Positions 36,113 through 44,853 of a stretch of DNA of 64,000 nt are shown here, piece by piece; position 1 is the stretch's first letter, and the number at the start of each line of letters is the position of its first letter. A program made the translations under genes and the position numbers. Source of the DNA: Aliirhizobium smilacinae (GTDB taxonomy: Bacteria > Pseudomonadota > Alphaproteobacteria > Rhizobiales > Rhizobiaceae); contig NZ_VDMN01000008.1 of assembly GCF_006335145.1 (NCBI RefSeq), positions 1 to 64,000 on the forward strand. Direction: 5' to 3'. Under the pieces are notes generated by a model. It saw nothing but the letters and a program-made list of their open reading frames with translations. It was not told the origin of the DNA and made no database searches.

Positions 36113-36738
36113 CCCAATACGACTATATCCGCGTCGGCGATGCGATCTACGAAAAGTCATTCGCGATCATTCGCGCGGAAGCCGATCTCTCCGCTTTTAC
36201 GGAAGAACAGGCCGATATCGCGATACGCATGATCCATGCCTGCGGGCTGGTCGAGGCGGCGGAGCATTTCCGTTTCTCCAGTGATTTCGTCGAGGCGGCC
36301 CGCGGAGCGCTGAGGGTCGGAAAGCCGATATATTGCGACGCCGAAATGGTGGCGCATGGCATAACACGCGCTCGTTTGCCGGCCGAAAATCAGGTGATAT
36401 GTACCCTGCGGGACAGCCGCACCGTGGAGCTGGCGAGGACGATCGGCAATACCCGTTCGGCGGCAGCTCTGGACCTGTGGGACGAGCTGGAAGGCGCAGT
36501 CGTCGCCATCGGCAATGCACCGACCGCGCTGTTCCGTCTGCTTGAAATGCTGGATGCCGGCGCACCACGCCCGGCCGCGATCATCGGCATGCCGGTCGGT
36601 TTCGTCGGCGCGATGGAAAGCAAGGAAGCGCTGATGCAATCCGTCCACGACATTCCTTATGCCGTCGTGCGCGGCCGCATGGGTGGATCGGCCATGACCG
36701 CCGCCGCCGTCAACGCACTTGCGAGGGCCGGACTGTGA
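36109..36738 (+). CDS. cobH: Precorrin-8X methylmutase
   Basis: Moves the C-11 methyl group to C-12 to give hydrogenobyrinic acid. The 209-residue protein carries the catalytic His43 (in IRMIHACGLVEAAEHF) at the same number as in Pseudomonas denitrificans CobH, plus GKPIYCDAEMVAHGI and the PAAIIGMPVGFVGAMESKEAL motif. ATG 36109 overlaps the cobG stop; the frame is open far upstream inside cobG, but only this start gives the family N-terminus. Overlaps cobI by GTGA. Confidence 0.96.
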   Translation: MTQYDYIRVGDAIYEKSFAIIRAEADLSAFTEEQADIAIRMIHACGLVEAAEHFRFSSDFVEAARGALRVGKPIYCDAEMVAHGITRARLPAENQVICTLRDSRTVELARTIGNTRSAAALDLWDELEGAVVAIGNAPTALFRLLEMLDAGAPRPAAIIGMPVGFVGAMESKEALMQSVHDIPYAVVRGRMGGSAMTAAAVNALARAGL

Positions 36739-37490
36739 ACGCGGTCGTCATCAAGGGCAAACTGACCGGCGTCGGCACGGGTCCGGGCGATCCGGAACTG
36801 CTGACGCTGAAGGCGGTGCGCGCCATCAATGAAGCCGATGTGATCGCCTTCTTCTGCAAGAAGGGCTCGACCGGCAATGGCCGCGCCATCGTCGAGGCGC
36901 ATATCCGCGCCGGCACGATCGAACTGCCGCTCGTTTACCCGGTGACGATCGAGACCCACAAGGACGAGGCCGACTACAAGAACCCAATCAACGATTTCTT
37001 CGATCGCTCGGCCGAGGAAATCGCCGCCTATCTCGACGCCGGCAAGAATGTTGCCGTGCTGAGCGAAGGCGATCCGCTGTTCTATGGCTCCTACATGCAT
37101 CTGCATCTGCGGCTGAAGGATCGTTATCAGGCGGACGTAATCGCAGGCGTTACCGCCATGTCCGGCTGCTGGTCGATGACCGGCCTACCCTTGGTCCAGG
37201 GCGACGACATATTGAGCGTGCTACCCGGTACGCTGCCGGAGGAAAAACTGGCAGAACGGCTCGCAGTTACGGATGGTGCCGTGATTATGAAGGTTGGCCG
37301 TAACTTGCCGAAGATTCGCCGTGCGCTGGCATCCGTCGGAAAACTTTCCGGCGCGCTTTATGTCGAGCGCGGCACAATGGAAAACGGCGCGGCGGAACGG
37401 CTGGAAACACGCGACGAAAGCCCGGCACCCTATTTCTCCATCGTGCTTGTTCCCGGCTGGACGACCAGGCCGCAAGGGGAAAAGAAATGA
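36735..37490 (+). CDS. cobI: Precorrin-2 C20-methyltransferase
   Basis: SAM-dependent methylation of precorrin-2 at C20 giving precorrin-3A. The 251-residue protein has the corrin methyltransferase fold signals: N-terminal KGKLTGVGTGPGDPELLTLKAVRAI, the VAVLSEGDPLFYGSYMHL loop and GVTAMSGCWSMTGLPLVQGDD. GTG start overlapping cobH. It supplies the substrate for CobG, so consecutive steps are encoded close together. Confidence 0.96.
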   Translation: MNAVVIKGKLTGVGTGPGDPELLTLKAVRAINEADVIAFFCKKGSTGNGRAIVEAHIRAGTIELPLVYPVTIETHKDEADYKNPINDFFDRSAEEIAAYLDAGKNVAVLSEGDPLFYGSYMHLHLRLKDRYQADVIAGVTAMSGCWSMTGLPLVQGDDILSVLPGTLPEEKLAERLAVTDGAVIMKVGRNLPKIRRALASVGKLSGALYVERGTMENGAAERLETRDESPAPYFSIVLVPGWTTRPQGEKK

Positions 37491-38251
37491 CCGGGTCGCT
37501 GACCGTTGTCGGCCTCGGCCCCGGCAATCCAGACCAGATAACGCCGGAGGCTTTGGCGGCAGTTACGGCATCGACCGACTTTTTCGGCTATTTCCCGTAT
37601 ATCGATCGTTTAAACCTCAGGCCTGACCAACTCCGGCATGCTTCCGACAACCGCGAGGAACTGGCCCGCGCAAAGGCGGCACTGGAAATGGCGGCGAACG
37701 GTGGCAAGGTCTGTGTCGTCTCCGGCGGCGATCCGGGCGTGTTTGCGATGGCGGCGGCCGTCTGCGAAGCGATTGACGATGGCCCGGCCGAATGGCGGGA
37801 GATCGAGCTTTCCGTTGTACCCGGCGTGACTGCCATGCTGGCCGTCGCGGCCAAGGCCGGTGCCCCGCTCGGGCATGATTTCTGTGCCATATCGCTTTCA
37901 AACAACCTGAAGCCCTGGGCGGTCATCGAAAAGCGTCTCGTGGCCGCGGCGACGGCCGGTTTCGTCATGGCCTTTTACAATCCGATCAGCAAGGCACGTC
38001 CGCACCAGCTTGGCGAGGCTTTCGACATTCTGCGCGCCCAACTGCCCGGCACCGTACCGGTGATTTTCGGCCGCGCGGCTGGCCGCCCCGACGAAGCGAT
38101 CCACATCGTGCCGCTGGCGGAAGCACAAGGGGACATGGCTGACATGGCCACCTGCGTCATCGTCGGTACGGCCGAAACCCGGCAGATAGAACGGATTGGC
38201 CAGAGGCCGATCGTTTATTCGCCACGCTTCCTGGCGGAGAGTTCCCAGTGA
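37487..38251 (+). CDS. cobJ: Precorrin-3B C17-methyltransferase (ring contraction)
   Basis: Methylates C17 and contracts the macrocycle of precorrin-3B. The 254-residue protein has GSLTVVGLGPGNPDQITPEA at the start, VCVVSGGDPGVFAMAAAV, PGVTAMLAVAAKAGAPLGHDFCAISLSN, the VMAFYNPISKARP stretch and CVIVGTAETRQ. ATG overlaps the cobI stop. Its last 37 bases overlap the end of convergent cobK. It is the last gene of the riboswitch-led run before the strand changes. Confidence 0.96.
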   Translation: MTGSLTVVGLGPGNPDQITPEALAAVTASTDFFGYFPYIDRLNLRPDQLRHASDNREELARAKAALEMAANGGKVCVVSGGDPGVFAMAAAVCEAIDDGPAEWREIELSVVPGVTAMLAVAAKAGAPLGHDFCAISLSNNLKPWAVIEKRLVAAATAGFVMAFYNPISKARPHQLGEAFDILRAQLPGTVPVIFGRAAGRPDEAIHIVPLAEAQGDMADMATCVIVGTAETRQIERIGQRPIVYSPRFLAESSQ

Positions 38252-38982
38252 CGCACCATGCCGGCAAGCTCTTCGACGCTTTTTGCCGACGGCACATCCG
38301 GCAGGCGGGGACGCTCGATCAGCACGACCTCGATACCGAGACGCCGGGCAGCATTGATCTTGGCTGCGCTGGCGGTACCGCCGCTGTTTTTCGAGACGAT
38401 CAGATCAATCTCGTGTTGTTTGAGCAGCGCGATCTCGTCAGATTCGGAAAACGGCCCGCGGGCGGTGATATAGGACACATGCGGCAGGTCGAGTGGCGGT
38501 TCGACAGGATCGACGCTGCGGACCAGATAACGATGCTGCTTCATGGCCGCGAAGGGCACCAATTCCTGCCGCCCGAGCGTCAGGAACACCCGGCGCGGGG
38601 CGATATCGAGTGCTGCGACGGCCGCCGGAATGTCGGCGACTTCCTGCCAGTGATCGCCTTTTTGCCGCGACCATGCGGGACGCCGAAGCGCCAGGATATT
38701 CACGCCTGTAGAGATGGCCGCTTCCGCAGCATTGCGGGAAATCCGGGCCGCAAACGGATGCGTCGCATTGATCAGCAGGTCCACACCCTTTTCACGGATG
38801 AACGCCGCCAGTCCTTCTGCTCCACCGAAACCACCGATGCGCACCGGCACGGGCTGCTCGGCCGGCGTCTTGGTGCGGCCGGCAAGCGAGAGCAGGATTT
38901 CGTAATCGGGGCTCGCCAAAAGCATCGCAGCAAGAGCCTTGGCTTCGGCCGTGCCGCCCAAGATGAGGATGGAGTAAGTCAA
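38215..38982 (-). CDS. cobK: Precorrin-6A reductase
   Basis: NADPH-dependent reduction of precorrin-6A to precorrin-6B. The 255-residue protein starts with the nucleotide-binding SILILGGTAEAKALAAML and contains LLINATHPFAARISRNAAEA, the VFLTLGRQELVPF motif and DLIVSKNSGGTASAAKI. TTG 38982 is chosen as start because AGGAGG lies a few bases before it on this strand and the protein then begins at the conserved strand; the open frame extends upstream but antisense to cobL. The cobL start lies 1 base away in the other direction. Confidence 0.93.
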   Translation of the reverse strand: MTYSILILGGTAEAKALAAMLLASPDYEILLSLAGRTKTPAEQPVPVRIGGFGGAEGLAAFIREKGVDLLINATHPFAARISRNAAEAAISTGVNILALRRPAWSRQKGDHWQEVADIPAAVAALDIAPRRVFLTLGRQELVPFAAMKQHRYLVRSVDPVEPPLDLPHVSYITARGPFSESDEIALLKQHEIDLIVSKNSGGTASAAKINAARRLGIEVVLIERPRLPDVPSAKSVEELAGMVRHWELSARKRGE

Positions 38983-38983
38983 A

Positions 38984-40234
38984 TTGCCTCCTGAATCAGA
39001 GACAAGAGCTTTAAACCAAAGTCGCTGGCTGTCCATCGTCGGCATCGGTGAGGATGGCGTCAAAGGGCTGGGCGACAATGCCAAAGCCGCGATTGCCGAT
39101 GCTTCGGTCGTCTTTGGCGGCAAGCGGCATCTGGAACTCGCGGCACCGCTGATAACAGGTGATGCGCGGCCATGGCCGATCCCTTTTGATGCGGCGATGC
39201 GCGACGTCGTGGCATTGAGGGGGCAAAAAGTCTGTGTCCTCGCCTCCGGCGATCCCTTCTTTTACGGCGTCGGCGTGAGCCTGTCGCGCCATGTCGGTTC
39301 TGACGAATTCACAACGTATCCATCGCCCTCGGCCTTTTCGCTGGCAGCCTCGCGGCTTGGCTGGCCGCTGCAGGATATCGAAACCGTTTCTCTGCACGGT
39401 CGATCACTCGACCTGATTCGGCCGCTGCTGCATCCCGGCCGGCGGATCATTGCGCTGACGTCCGACGAAAAAGGTCCGCGGGAACTGGCGGAATTGCTGG
39501 CGGAAAGCGGGTTCGGCCGGTCAGAAATGACCATGCTGGAAGCGCTGGGCGGCGAGGCTGAGCGAATTCGCTCCTGCCATGCCGGTGAATTTGCACTGCA
39601 GGATATCAATGTCCTCAATGTCGTCGCGGTGGAGGTGACGGCAGATGCCGGTGCGCGTATTTTGCCGCGTGGTTTCGGTCTGGATGACTCCCTCTTCGAG
39701 CATGACGGTCAAATCACCAAACGCGAGATTCGCGCCCTGACGCTGTCCTCCCTCAGCCCTCGCCGCGGCGAACTCCTCTGGGATATCGGCGCCGGTTCCG
39801 GCTCGATCGGCATCGAATGGATGCTGGCGGATCCGTCGATGAAGGCGATCGCCATCGAAGCCCATCCCGAACGCGCCGCCCGCATCAGGCGCAACGCATC
39901 CCGGTTGGGCGTGCCCGGACTGGTTCTTGTTGAAGGCGAGGCACCGGCAGCACTCAATGGCCTGCCGCAACCTGATGCGATCTTTATCGGTGGCGGGGGC
40001 AGCGAGCCGGGCGTCTTCGATGCAGCCGTTGAGGCCCTGAAGCCCGGCGGCCGACTGGTCGCCAATGCCGTGACGCTGGAAATGGAAGCCGTTCTGCTTT
40101 CGGCACAGGCGAAACTCGGCGGCAGCTTGATCCGCATCGATGTTTCCCGTGCAGCAGCCGTCGGATCGATGCAGGGTTGGAAGCCGGCCATGCCGGTAAC
40201 GCAATGGACATGGACAAAAGGAATGCAATCATGA
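38984..40234 (+). CDS. cobL: Precorrin-6Y C5,15-methyltransferase (decarboxylating)
   Basis: Double methyltransferase that also decarboxylates the acetate side chain. The 416-residue protein is a CbiE-like N-terminal half (WLSIVGIGEDGVKGLGDNAKA, LASGDPFFYGVGVSLS) fused to a CbiT-like C-terminal Rossmann half (LLWDIGAGSGSIGIEWM, PDAIFIGGGGSEPG). The TTG at 38984 is the only usable start, with GGAG about 10 bases upstream inside cobK. Translation overlaps cobE at its end. Divergent from cobK with start codons 1 base apart. Confidence 0.94.
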   Translation: MPPESETRALNQSRWLSIVGIGEDGVKGLGDNAKAAIADASVVFGGKRHLELAAPLITGDARPWPIPFDAAMRDVVALRGQKVCVLASGDPFFYGVGVSLSRHVGSDEFTTYPSPSAFSLAASRLGWPLQDIETVSLHGRSLDLIRPLLHPGRRIIALTSDEKGPRELAELLAESGFGRSEMTMLEALGGEAERIRSCHAGEFALQDINVLNVVAVEVTADAGARILPRGFGLDDSLFEHDGQITKREIRALTLSSLSPRRGELLWDIGAGSGSIGIEWMLADPSMKAIAIEAHPERAARIRRNASRLGVPGLVLVEGEAPAALNGLPQPDAIFIGGGGSEPGVFDAAVEALKPGGRLVANAVTLEMEAVLLSAQAKLGGSLIRIDVSRAAAVGSMQGWKPAMPVTQWTWTKGMQS

Positions 40235-40617
40235 TCGTGGCTGGTCTCGGCTGCCGCAAGGGCAGCACACGCGAAGAGCTTTTGTCTGCGCTCGATGCCG
40301 CCTGCACGGAAGCGGGGATTTCACGTTCATCCATCGCCGCACTCGCAACCGGCGACATCAAGCGGGAAGAACCCGGCATTCTGCAACTGGCGGAAACGCT
40401 GGGCCTGCCGCTCCACATCGTCAATGACGACGCATTGATGGATGCTGAACCGCGGACGAAAACCGTTTCCCGCCACAGCCTTGCCAAGACGCTGTCCTCC
40501 AGCCTTTCGGAAGCCGCAGCGCTGGCCGTCGCCGGCGAGCGATCGGAAATCATCGTCCCACGACTGATCTCGAAGGGTGCGACCTGCGCGCTTGCTGAAA
40601 TGAAAGAACCTGCATGA
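40231..40617 (+). CDS. cobE: Cobalamin biosynthesis protein CobE (CbiG C-terminal-like)
   Basis: A 128-residue protein equivalent to the C-terminal domain of CbiG, with MIVAGLGCRKGSTREELLSAL at the start and the late KGATCALAEMKEP. CobE is needed in the aerobic pathway, but its exact step is not settled. ATG 40231 is chosen because AAAGGA sits 9 bases upstream and it overlaps the cobL stop (ATGA); earlier ATGs lie inside cobL. Overlaps cobM by ATGA. Confidence 0.9.
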   Translation: MIVAGLGCRKGSTREELLSALDAACTEAGISRSSIAALATGDIKREEPGILQLAETLGLPLHIVNDDALMDAEPRTKTVSRHSLAKTLSSSLSEAAALAVAGERSEIIVPRLISKGATCALAEMKEPA

Positions 40618-41426
40618 CAGTCCATTTCATCGGCGCCGGGCCGGGTGCTGCAGACCTGATCACCGTACGCGGCCGCGACATTCTCGCCCGTTCGCCGGTC
40701 TGCCTTTATGCCGGCTCCATCATGCCGAAGGAATTGCTCGACTGGTGCCCGAAGGATGCGCGGATCGTCGATACCGGCTCGCTGTCGCTGGACGAGATCG
40801 AGGCGGAATATGTTGCCGCCCATAAGGCTGGCAAGGATGTCGCCCGATTGCATTCCGGCGATCTTTCCGTCTGGAGCGCAGTTGCCGAGCAGATCCGCCG
40901 GCTGGACAAGCATGGGATCGATTACACGCTTACGCCAGGTGTCCCCTCGTTCGCTGCAGCGGCCGCGGCGCTGAAGCGCGAATTGACCATCCCGGAAGTG
41001 GCGCAAAGCCTTGTGCTCACCCGTGTCTCGGGCCGCGCGTCAAAAATGCCGGAAGGCGAAACGCTGAAGGCTTTCGGCGCGACGGGTGCAACGCTGGCGA
41101 TCCATCTTGCCATTCATGCGCTCAGCAGGATCGTCGAGGAACTTACGCCGCTTTATGGCGCCGATTGCCCGGTGGCGATCGTCGTGCGCGCCTCCTGGCC
41201 GGAAGAACGGATCATTCGCGGCACGCTTGCCGATATCGAAGCGAAGCTTGCCGAAGAACCAGCCGAGCGCACTGCGCTGATCTTTGTCGGCAAGGGATTG
41301 GGAGCATCCGATTTCGTCGAGAGCCAGCTATACAATGCCGACTATGTAAGGCGTTTTCGCCCTGGCTGGGATCAGTTGAGCAAGGATCAGACGGACCCAA
41401 TTCAGGCGGATAAGGGCTCGGAATGA
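40614..41426 (+). CDS. cobM: Precorrin-4 C11-methyltransferase
   Basis: SAM-dependent methylation of precorrin-4 at C11. The 270-residue protein opens VHFIGAGPGAADLITVRGRDILARSPVCLYAGS and has ARLHSGDLSVWSAVAEQIRRL, TPGVPSFAAAAAALKRELTIPEV and VVRASWPEERIIRGTL, all typical of CobM/CbiF. ATG overlaps cobE. Its end overlaps convergent cbiD by 25 bases. Confidence 0.96.
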   Translation: MTVHFIGAGPGAADLITVRGRDILARSPVCLYAGSIMPKELLDWCPKDARIVDTGSLSLDEIEAEYVAAHKAGKDVARLHSGDLSVWSAVAEQIRRLDKHGIDYTLTPGVPSFAAAAAALKRELTIPEVAQSLVLTRVSGRASKMPEGETLKAFGATGATLAIHLAIHALSRIVEELTPLYGADCPVAIVVRASWPEERIIRGTLADIEAKLAEEPAERTALIFVGKGLGASDFVESQLYNADYVRRFRPGWDQLSKDQTDPIQADKGSE

Positions 41427-42523
41427 TCGGAAGGCGTAAATTCCGTCCTGCCGAGCAACTGGCCCTGCCGGTCGAAGACCAGGATTTCCAGCGCGATGTC
41501 CGGATCATGGAGCGCCTTGGCCGCAGTTTTCCAGGCGAGCGCCGCGATGCGGTCACCGAGAGCAAGTCCGCTTTCTCCCGCAAGCTGGAAGGCATGCGAC
41601 ACAGTGTTCGCCGCAGCGATGCGGGCCACCAGATCGGCGCTCGCGCCAGCTTCGGCCGCGACCTTGGCAAGGGCTTCGAGATCGGCCAGCCCGCGCTTGG
41701 AATGCACGTCGAGCATACCTTGGGCGAGCTTCGTCATCTTGGCGAGACCACCTGCGATCGTCACTTTCGGCACCGGATGGCTGCGGAGATATTTCAGCAT
41801 GCCGCCGACGAAATCGCCCATGTCGATCAGCGCGATCTCGGACAGGACATGATGCGCCTGCGCCGCCTTTTCCGACGTGTTGCCGGTGGCACCGGAAATA
41901 TGGTCGAGGCCGGCCGCGCGGGCGACATCGATTCCGCGCCAGATGGAATGGATCCAAGACGCGCAGGAAAACGGAATAACGATGCCGGTCGTGCCGAGGA
42001 TCGATATGCCGCCGAGAATTCCGAGCCGGCCGTTGAGAGTCCGCTCGGCAATCTTTTCGCCGTCTGCGACGGAGATCTCGACCTCGAAATCCTCCTCGCC
42101 ATGGCAGACCTCGCTTATCGCCTGAGCGATCATCTTGCGCGGCACCGGATTGATCGACGGTTCGCCGGGCGGCAACGGCAGGCCGAGCCGGGTCACTGTG
42201 CCGACACCCGGTCCCGCCTTGAAGGTGATGCCGGTGCCGGGAGGTCCACGACGCACCGTGCTCATGATAAGCGCGCCGTGGGTTACGTCGGGATCGTCAC
42301 CGGCATCCTTGACGATGCCTGCCTTGGCAAAGCCGCTGCCCTTTTCCTCGATCGCCAGAGCGAAAGCCGGCCGTTGTCCACCAGGCAAGGTCACATCGAC
42401 CAAGGCCGGAAATTCACCGGTTATCAGCGCAAGACAGGCTGCCTTGCTGGCCGCCGCCGCACAGGTTCCCGTGGTCCAGCCACGACGCAGGTTCTTGCTT
42501 TCTTCTTCAATGGCCGCTTCCAT
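41402..42523 (-). CDS. cbiD: Precorrin-5 C1-methyltransferase of the CbiD type
   Basis: C1 methylation in corrin synthesis. In the aerobic pathway this step is classically done by CobF; many alphaproteobacteria have CbiD instead. The 373-residue protein has LRRGWTTGTCAAAASKAACLAL at its start, the glycine-rich GILGGISILGTTGIVIPFS and the SGATGNTSEKAAQ block. ATG 42523 is chosen as it gives the family N-terminus; ATG 42559 is in frame upstream but only adds residues. No cobF is visible in the window. It is inserted antisense between cobM and cobA. Confidence 0.92.
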   Translation of the reverse strand: MEAAIEEESKNLRRGWTTGTCAAAASKAACLALITGEFPALVDVTLPGGQRPAFALAIEEKGSGFAKAGIVKDAGDDPDVTHGALIMSTVRRGPPGTGITFKAGPGVGTVTRLGLPLPPGEPSINPVPRKMIAQAISEVCHGEEDFEVEISVADGEKIAERTLNGRLGILGGISILGTTGIVIPFSCASWIHSIWRGIDVARAAGLDHISGATGNTSEKAAQAHHVLSEIALIDMGDFVGGMLKYLRSHPVPKVTIAGGLAKMTKLAQGMLDVHSKRGLADLEALAKVAAEAGASADLVARIAAANTVSHAFQLAGESGLALGDRIAALAWKTAAKALHDPDIALEILVFDRQGQLLGRTEFTPSDHSEPLSA

Positions 42524-42570
42524 GGCCGTTTCTATAGCCCGACCGCAACCGGCCGGCAAAAGGTTTGCAT

Positions 42571-43356
42571 ATGTCCGTGAATGAGTTGTTCGAAACGATC
42601 GTCGATGCGCCCGAGTTTACGCCCGGCCATGTCTGGCTTGCAGGCGCCGGGCCGGGCCATCCGCGTTATCTGACGCTGGAAGTTGCCGACGCATTGGCGA
42701 AGGCGGATGTGATCGTCCATGACGCACTGGTCTCGGACGCAGTTCTGGCACTGGCGAAAACGAAAGACCTTATCTTCGTCGGAAAGCGAGGCGGCAAACC
42801 TTCGGTCGCGCAACACGATATAACCGCCAAGCTGATCGAACTGGCAAAGGCCGGCAAGCGCGTGCTGCGGCTGAAAGGCGGCGATCCTTTCATCTTCGGT
42901 CGTGGCGGCGAGGAGGCCGAGGCCCTGGTGAAGGAAAACATCCCCTTCCGGGTGTTGCCCGGCATGACCTCTGCGCTCGCGGCGCTGGCGTCCGCCAACA
43001 TTCCCGCCACGATGCGCGGCATCAGCCGCTCGATCACGCTGGCAACCGGCCACGCTGCCGGCACGCCGGGCGATCTCGACTGGAAGGCGCTGGCAAAGAC
43101 CGGCGAACCGATCGTCGTCTACATGGGGGTCAGCACGATCGGCACTATCGCAAGGCTTTTGATGGAAGGCGGTCTCGCTGCGGACACGCCGGTCGCGGTT
43201 CTTATGGCGGCAACGACGCCTGACGAACGTTCGATGACGGCAACGCTCGCAACGGTGGAAGCGGAAGTGGAAAGGCAGAATTTTGCCGCACCGGCGCTGA
43301 TCGTCATCGGCAGGATCGTTTCGATGCAGGCCGTTTTGTCGGGCAAAAGCGCATGA
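42571..43356 (+). CDS. cobA: Uroporphyrinogen-III C-methyltransferase
   Basis: Makes precorrin-2 by methylating C2 and C7 of uroporphyrinogen III, committing tetrapyrrole to B12. The 261-residue protein contains VWLAGAGPGHPRYLTLEVADAL, VIVHDALVSDAVLALA, the VLRLKGGDPFIFGRGGEEAEAL loop and GMTSALAALASANIPATMRGIS. No siroheme oxidase domain is fused, so it is the single-function form. ATG 42571 has AAAGG about 7 bases upstream. The end overlaps cobB (ATGA). Confidence 0.95.
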   Translation: MSVNELFETIVDAPEFTPGHVWLAGAGPGHPRYLTLEVADALAKADVIVHDALVSDAVLALAKTKDLIFVGKRGGKPSVAQHDITAKLIELAKAGKRVLRLKGGDPFIFGRGGEEAEALVKENIPFRVLPGMTSALAALASANIPATMRGISRSITLATGHAAGTPGDLDWKALAKTGEPIVVYMGVSTIGTIARLLMEGGLAADTPVAVLMAATTPDERSMTATLATVEAEVERQNFAAPALIVIGRIVSMQAVLSGKSA

Positions 43357-44666
43357 CCGCCCGCGCACTGATCATCGGCGCGCCGCGCTCGGGCTCCGGC
43401 AAGACCAGCGTGACGATCGGACTGCTGCGTGCCTTCCAGCGCCGCGGTGTGAAGGTACGCGGCATCAAGACAGGCCCGGACTATATCGATCCGGGTTTCC
43501 ATGAGGCGGCAACCCGCCTGCCTGGCCTCAATCTCGACAGCTGGGCCATGGCGCCCGACCTGCTCAGGCACTTGGCGCGCGAACAGGCCGAGGATGCCGA
43601 CCTGATCCTGATCGAAAGCGCCATGGGCCTGTTCGACGGCATTGTTACCGAGCCGAACCGTTCCGGCGCGGCATCGGATCTTGCCAGGCTTTTCGGCCTG
43701 CCCGTGCTTCTCGTGCTCGACGTCTCCGGCCAGAGCCAAACCGCGGCAGCGATTGCCTGCGGCTTCATGAACTATGATCCGTCAGTAAGAATGGCCTCCT
43801 GCGTGCTCAATCGCGCGGGCAGCGAAAGGCACAGGAAGCTTTCCGGAGACGCGATCGAGGCATTGGGGCTTCCTGTCGTCGGCACCGTTCTGCGCGATCC
43901 GACGCTGACTTTGCCGGAACGCCATCTCGGCCTCGTACAGGCAAGTGAACATCCGGAAATGGACGCGCATATCGACAGGCTTGCGGATGCGATGGAGCGA
44001 TCGCTCGATCTCGACGCGATCTTCAAGGCCGCCAAACCCTTCGATATTCCGCAAGGCTCGACCGAGAAGGCACTTTCGCCGCCCGGCCAGCGGATCGCGC
44101 TGGCGGAAGACGCGGCCTTTACCTTCCTCTACCCGCATATCAAGCGGCAATGGCGGGCCATGGGCGCAGAGATTATGACCTTCTCGCCGCTTGCCGACGA
44201 AGCGCCGCCGGCCGATTGCGACATCTGCTGGCTGCCCGGCGGTTACCCGGAACTTCACGCAGGCAGGCTGGCCGCCGCTCAGAACTTCAAAGCCGGACTG
44301 AAAGCTTTCTCCGAAGCCAAGCCCATTCACGGCGAATGCGGCGGCTACATGGTGTTGGGTGAGGCTTTGGAAGATGCCGACGGAGTGACCCATGCCATGA
44401 CCGGACTGCTCTCCCACGCAACAAGCTTTGCACAACGCAAGATGAATCTCGGTTATCGTCAGGCACGACTTCTCGGCACCTGCGCAATCGGTAGGGTGGG
44501 CGACGCGGTGCGTGGCCATGAATTCCACTATGCACGTGTCGTTGACGCCGGCACCGACCAACCTCTTGCCATGATTGCAGACGGCCGCGGCGTCGAAATG
44601 GGCCCATCAGGTGGAAAACGAGGGTCTGTGACCGGCACGTTTTTCCATGCAATAGCGCGCGATTAA
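43353..44666 (+). CDS. cobB: Hydrogenobyrinic acid a,c-diamide synthase
   Basis: Glutamine-dependent amidation of side chains a and c before cobalt insertion. The 437-residue protein has an ATPase part with GAPRSGSGKTSVTIGLLRA, the IKTGPDYIDPGFHEAAT motif and ESAMGLFDG, and a C-terminal glutamine amidotransferase part with Cys in PIHGECGGYMVLGEAL and a His in VRGHEFHYARV. It overlaps cobA and is the last cob gene on the right. A short hairpin-bearing gap follows, then msrA. Confidence 0.95.
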   Translation: MTARALIIGAPRSGSGKTSVTIGLLRAFQRRGVKVRGIKTGPDYIDPGFHEAATRLPGLNLDSWAMAPDLLRHLAREQAEDADLILIESAMGLFDGIVTEPNRSGAASDLARLFGLPVLLVLDVSGQSQTAAAIACGFMNYDPSVRMASCVLNRAGSERHRKLSGDAIEALGLPVVGTVLRDPTLTLPERHLGLVQASEHPEMDAHIDRLADAMERSLDLDAIFKAAKPFDIPQGSTEKALSPPGQRIALAEDAAFTFLYPHIKRQWRAMGAEIMTFSPLADEAPPADCDICWLPGGYPELHAGRLAAAQNFKAGLKAFSEAKPIHGECGGYMVLGEALEDADGVTHAMTGLLSHATSFAQRKMNLGYRQARLLGTCAIGRVGDAVRGHEFHYARVVDAGTDQPLAMIADGRGVEMGPSGGKRGSVTGTFFHAIARD

Positions 44667-44853
44667 GCTTCCCGATCGGCAATGGCTGATCGGTGCCTCG
44701 GTTCCAGCCGATGACCGAGGGAAACAATCTTCCAAATTGAGCTTCAAGAGATTGATACGCCCGCGATCTCCTGTGACGGCCGGCTCTCTATGCCGATGTG
44801 AGTTGACCGGAACGTTAACGGGGAACACAGTCATGACAACCGGAGGAGTTGCC

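Noticed and set aside
44667..44853. Hairpin CCTCGGT/ACCGAGG as terminator after cobB
   Set aside because: The stem is only 7 bp and is not followed by a T-run, so it was not listed as a terminator.
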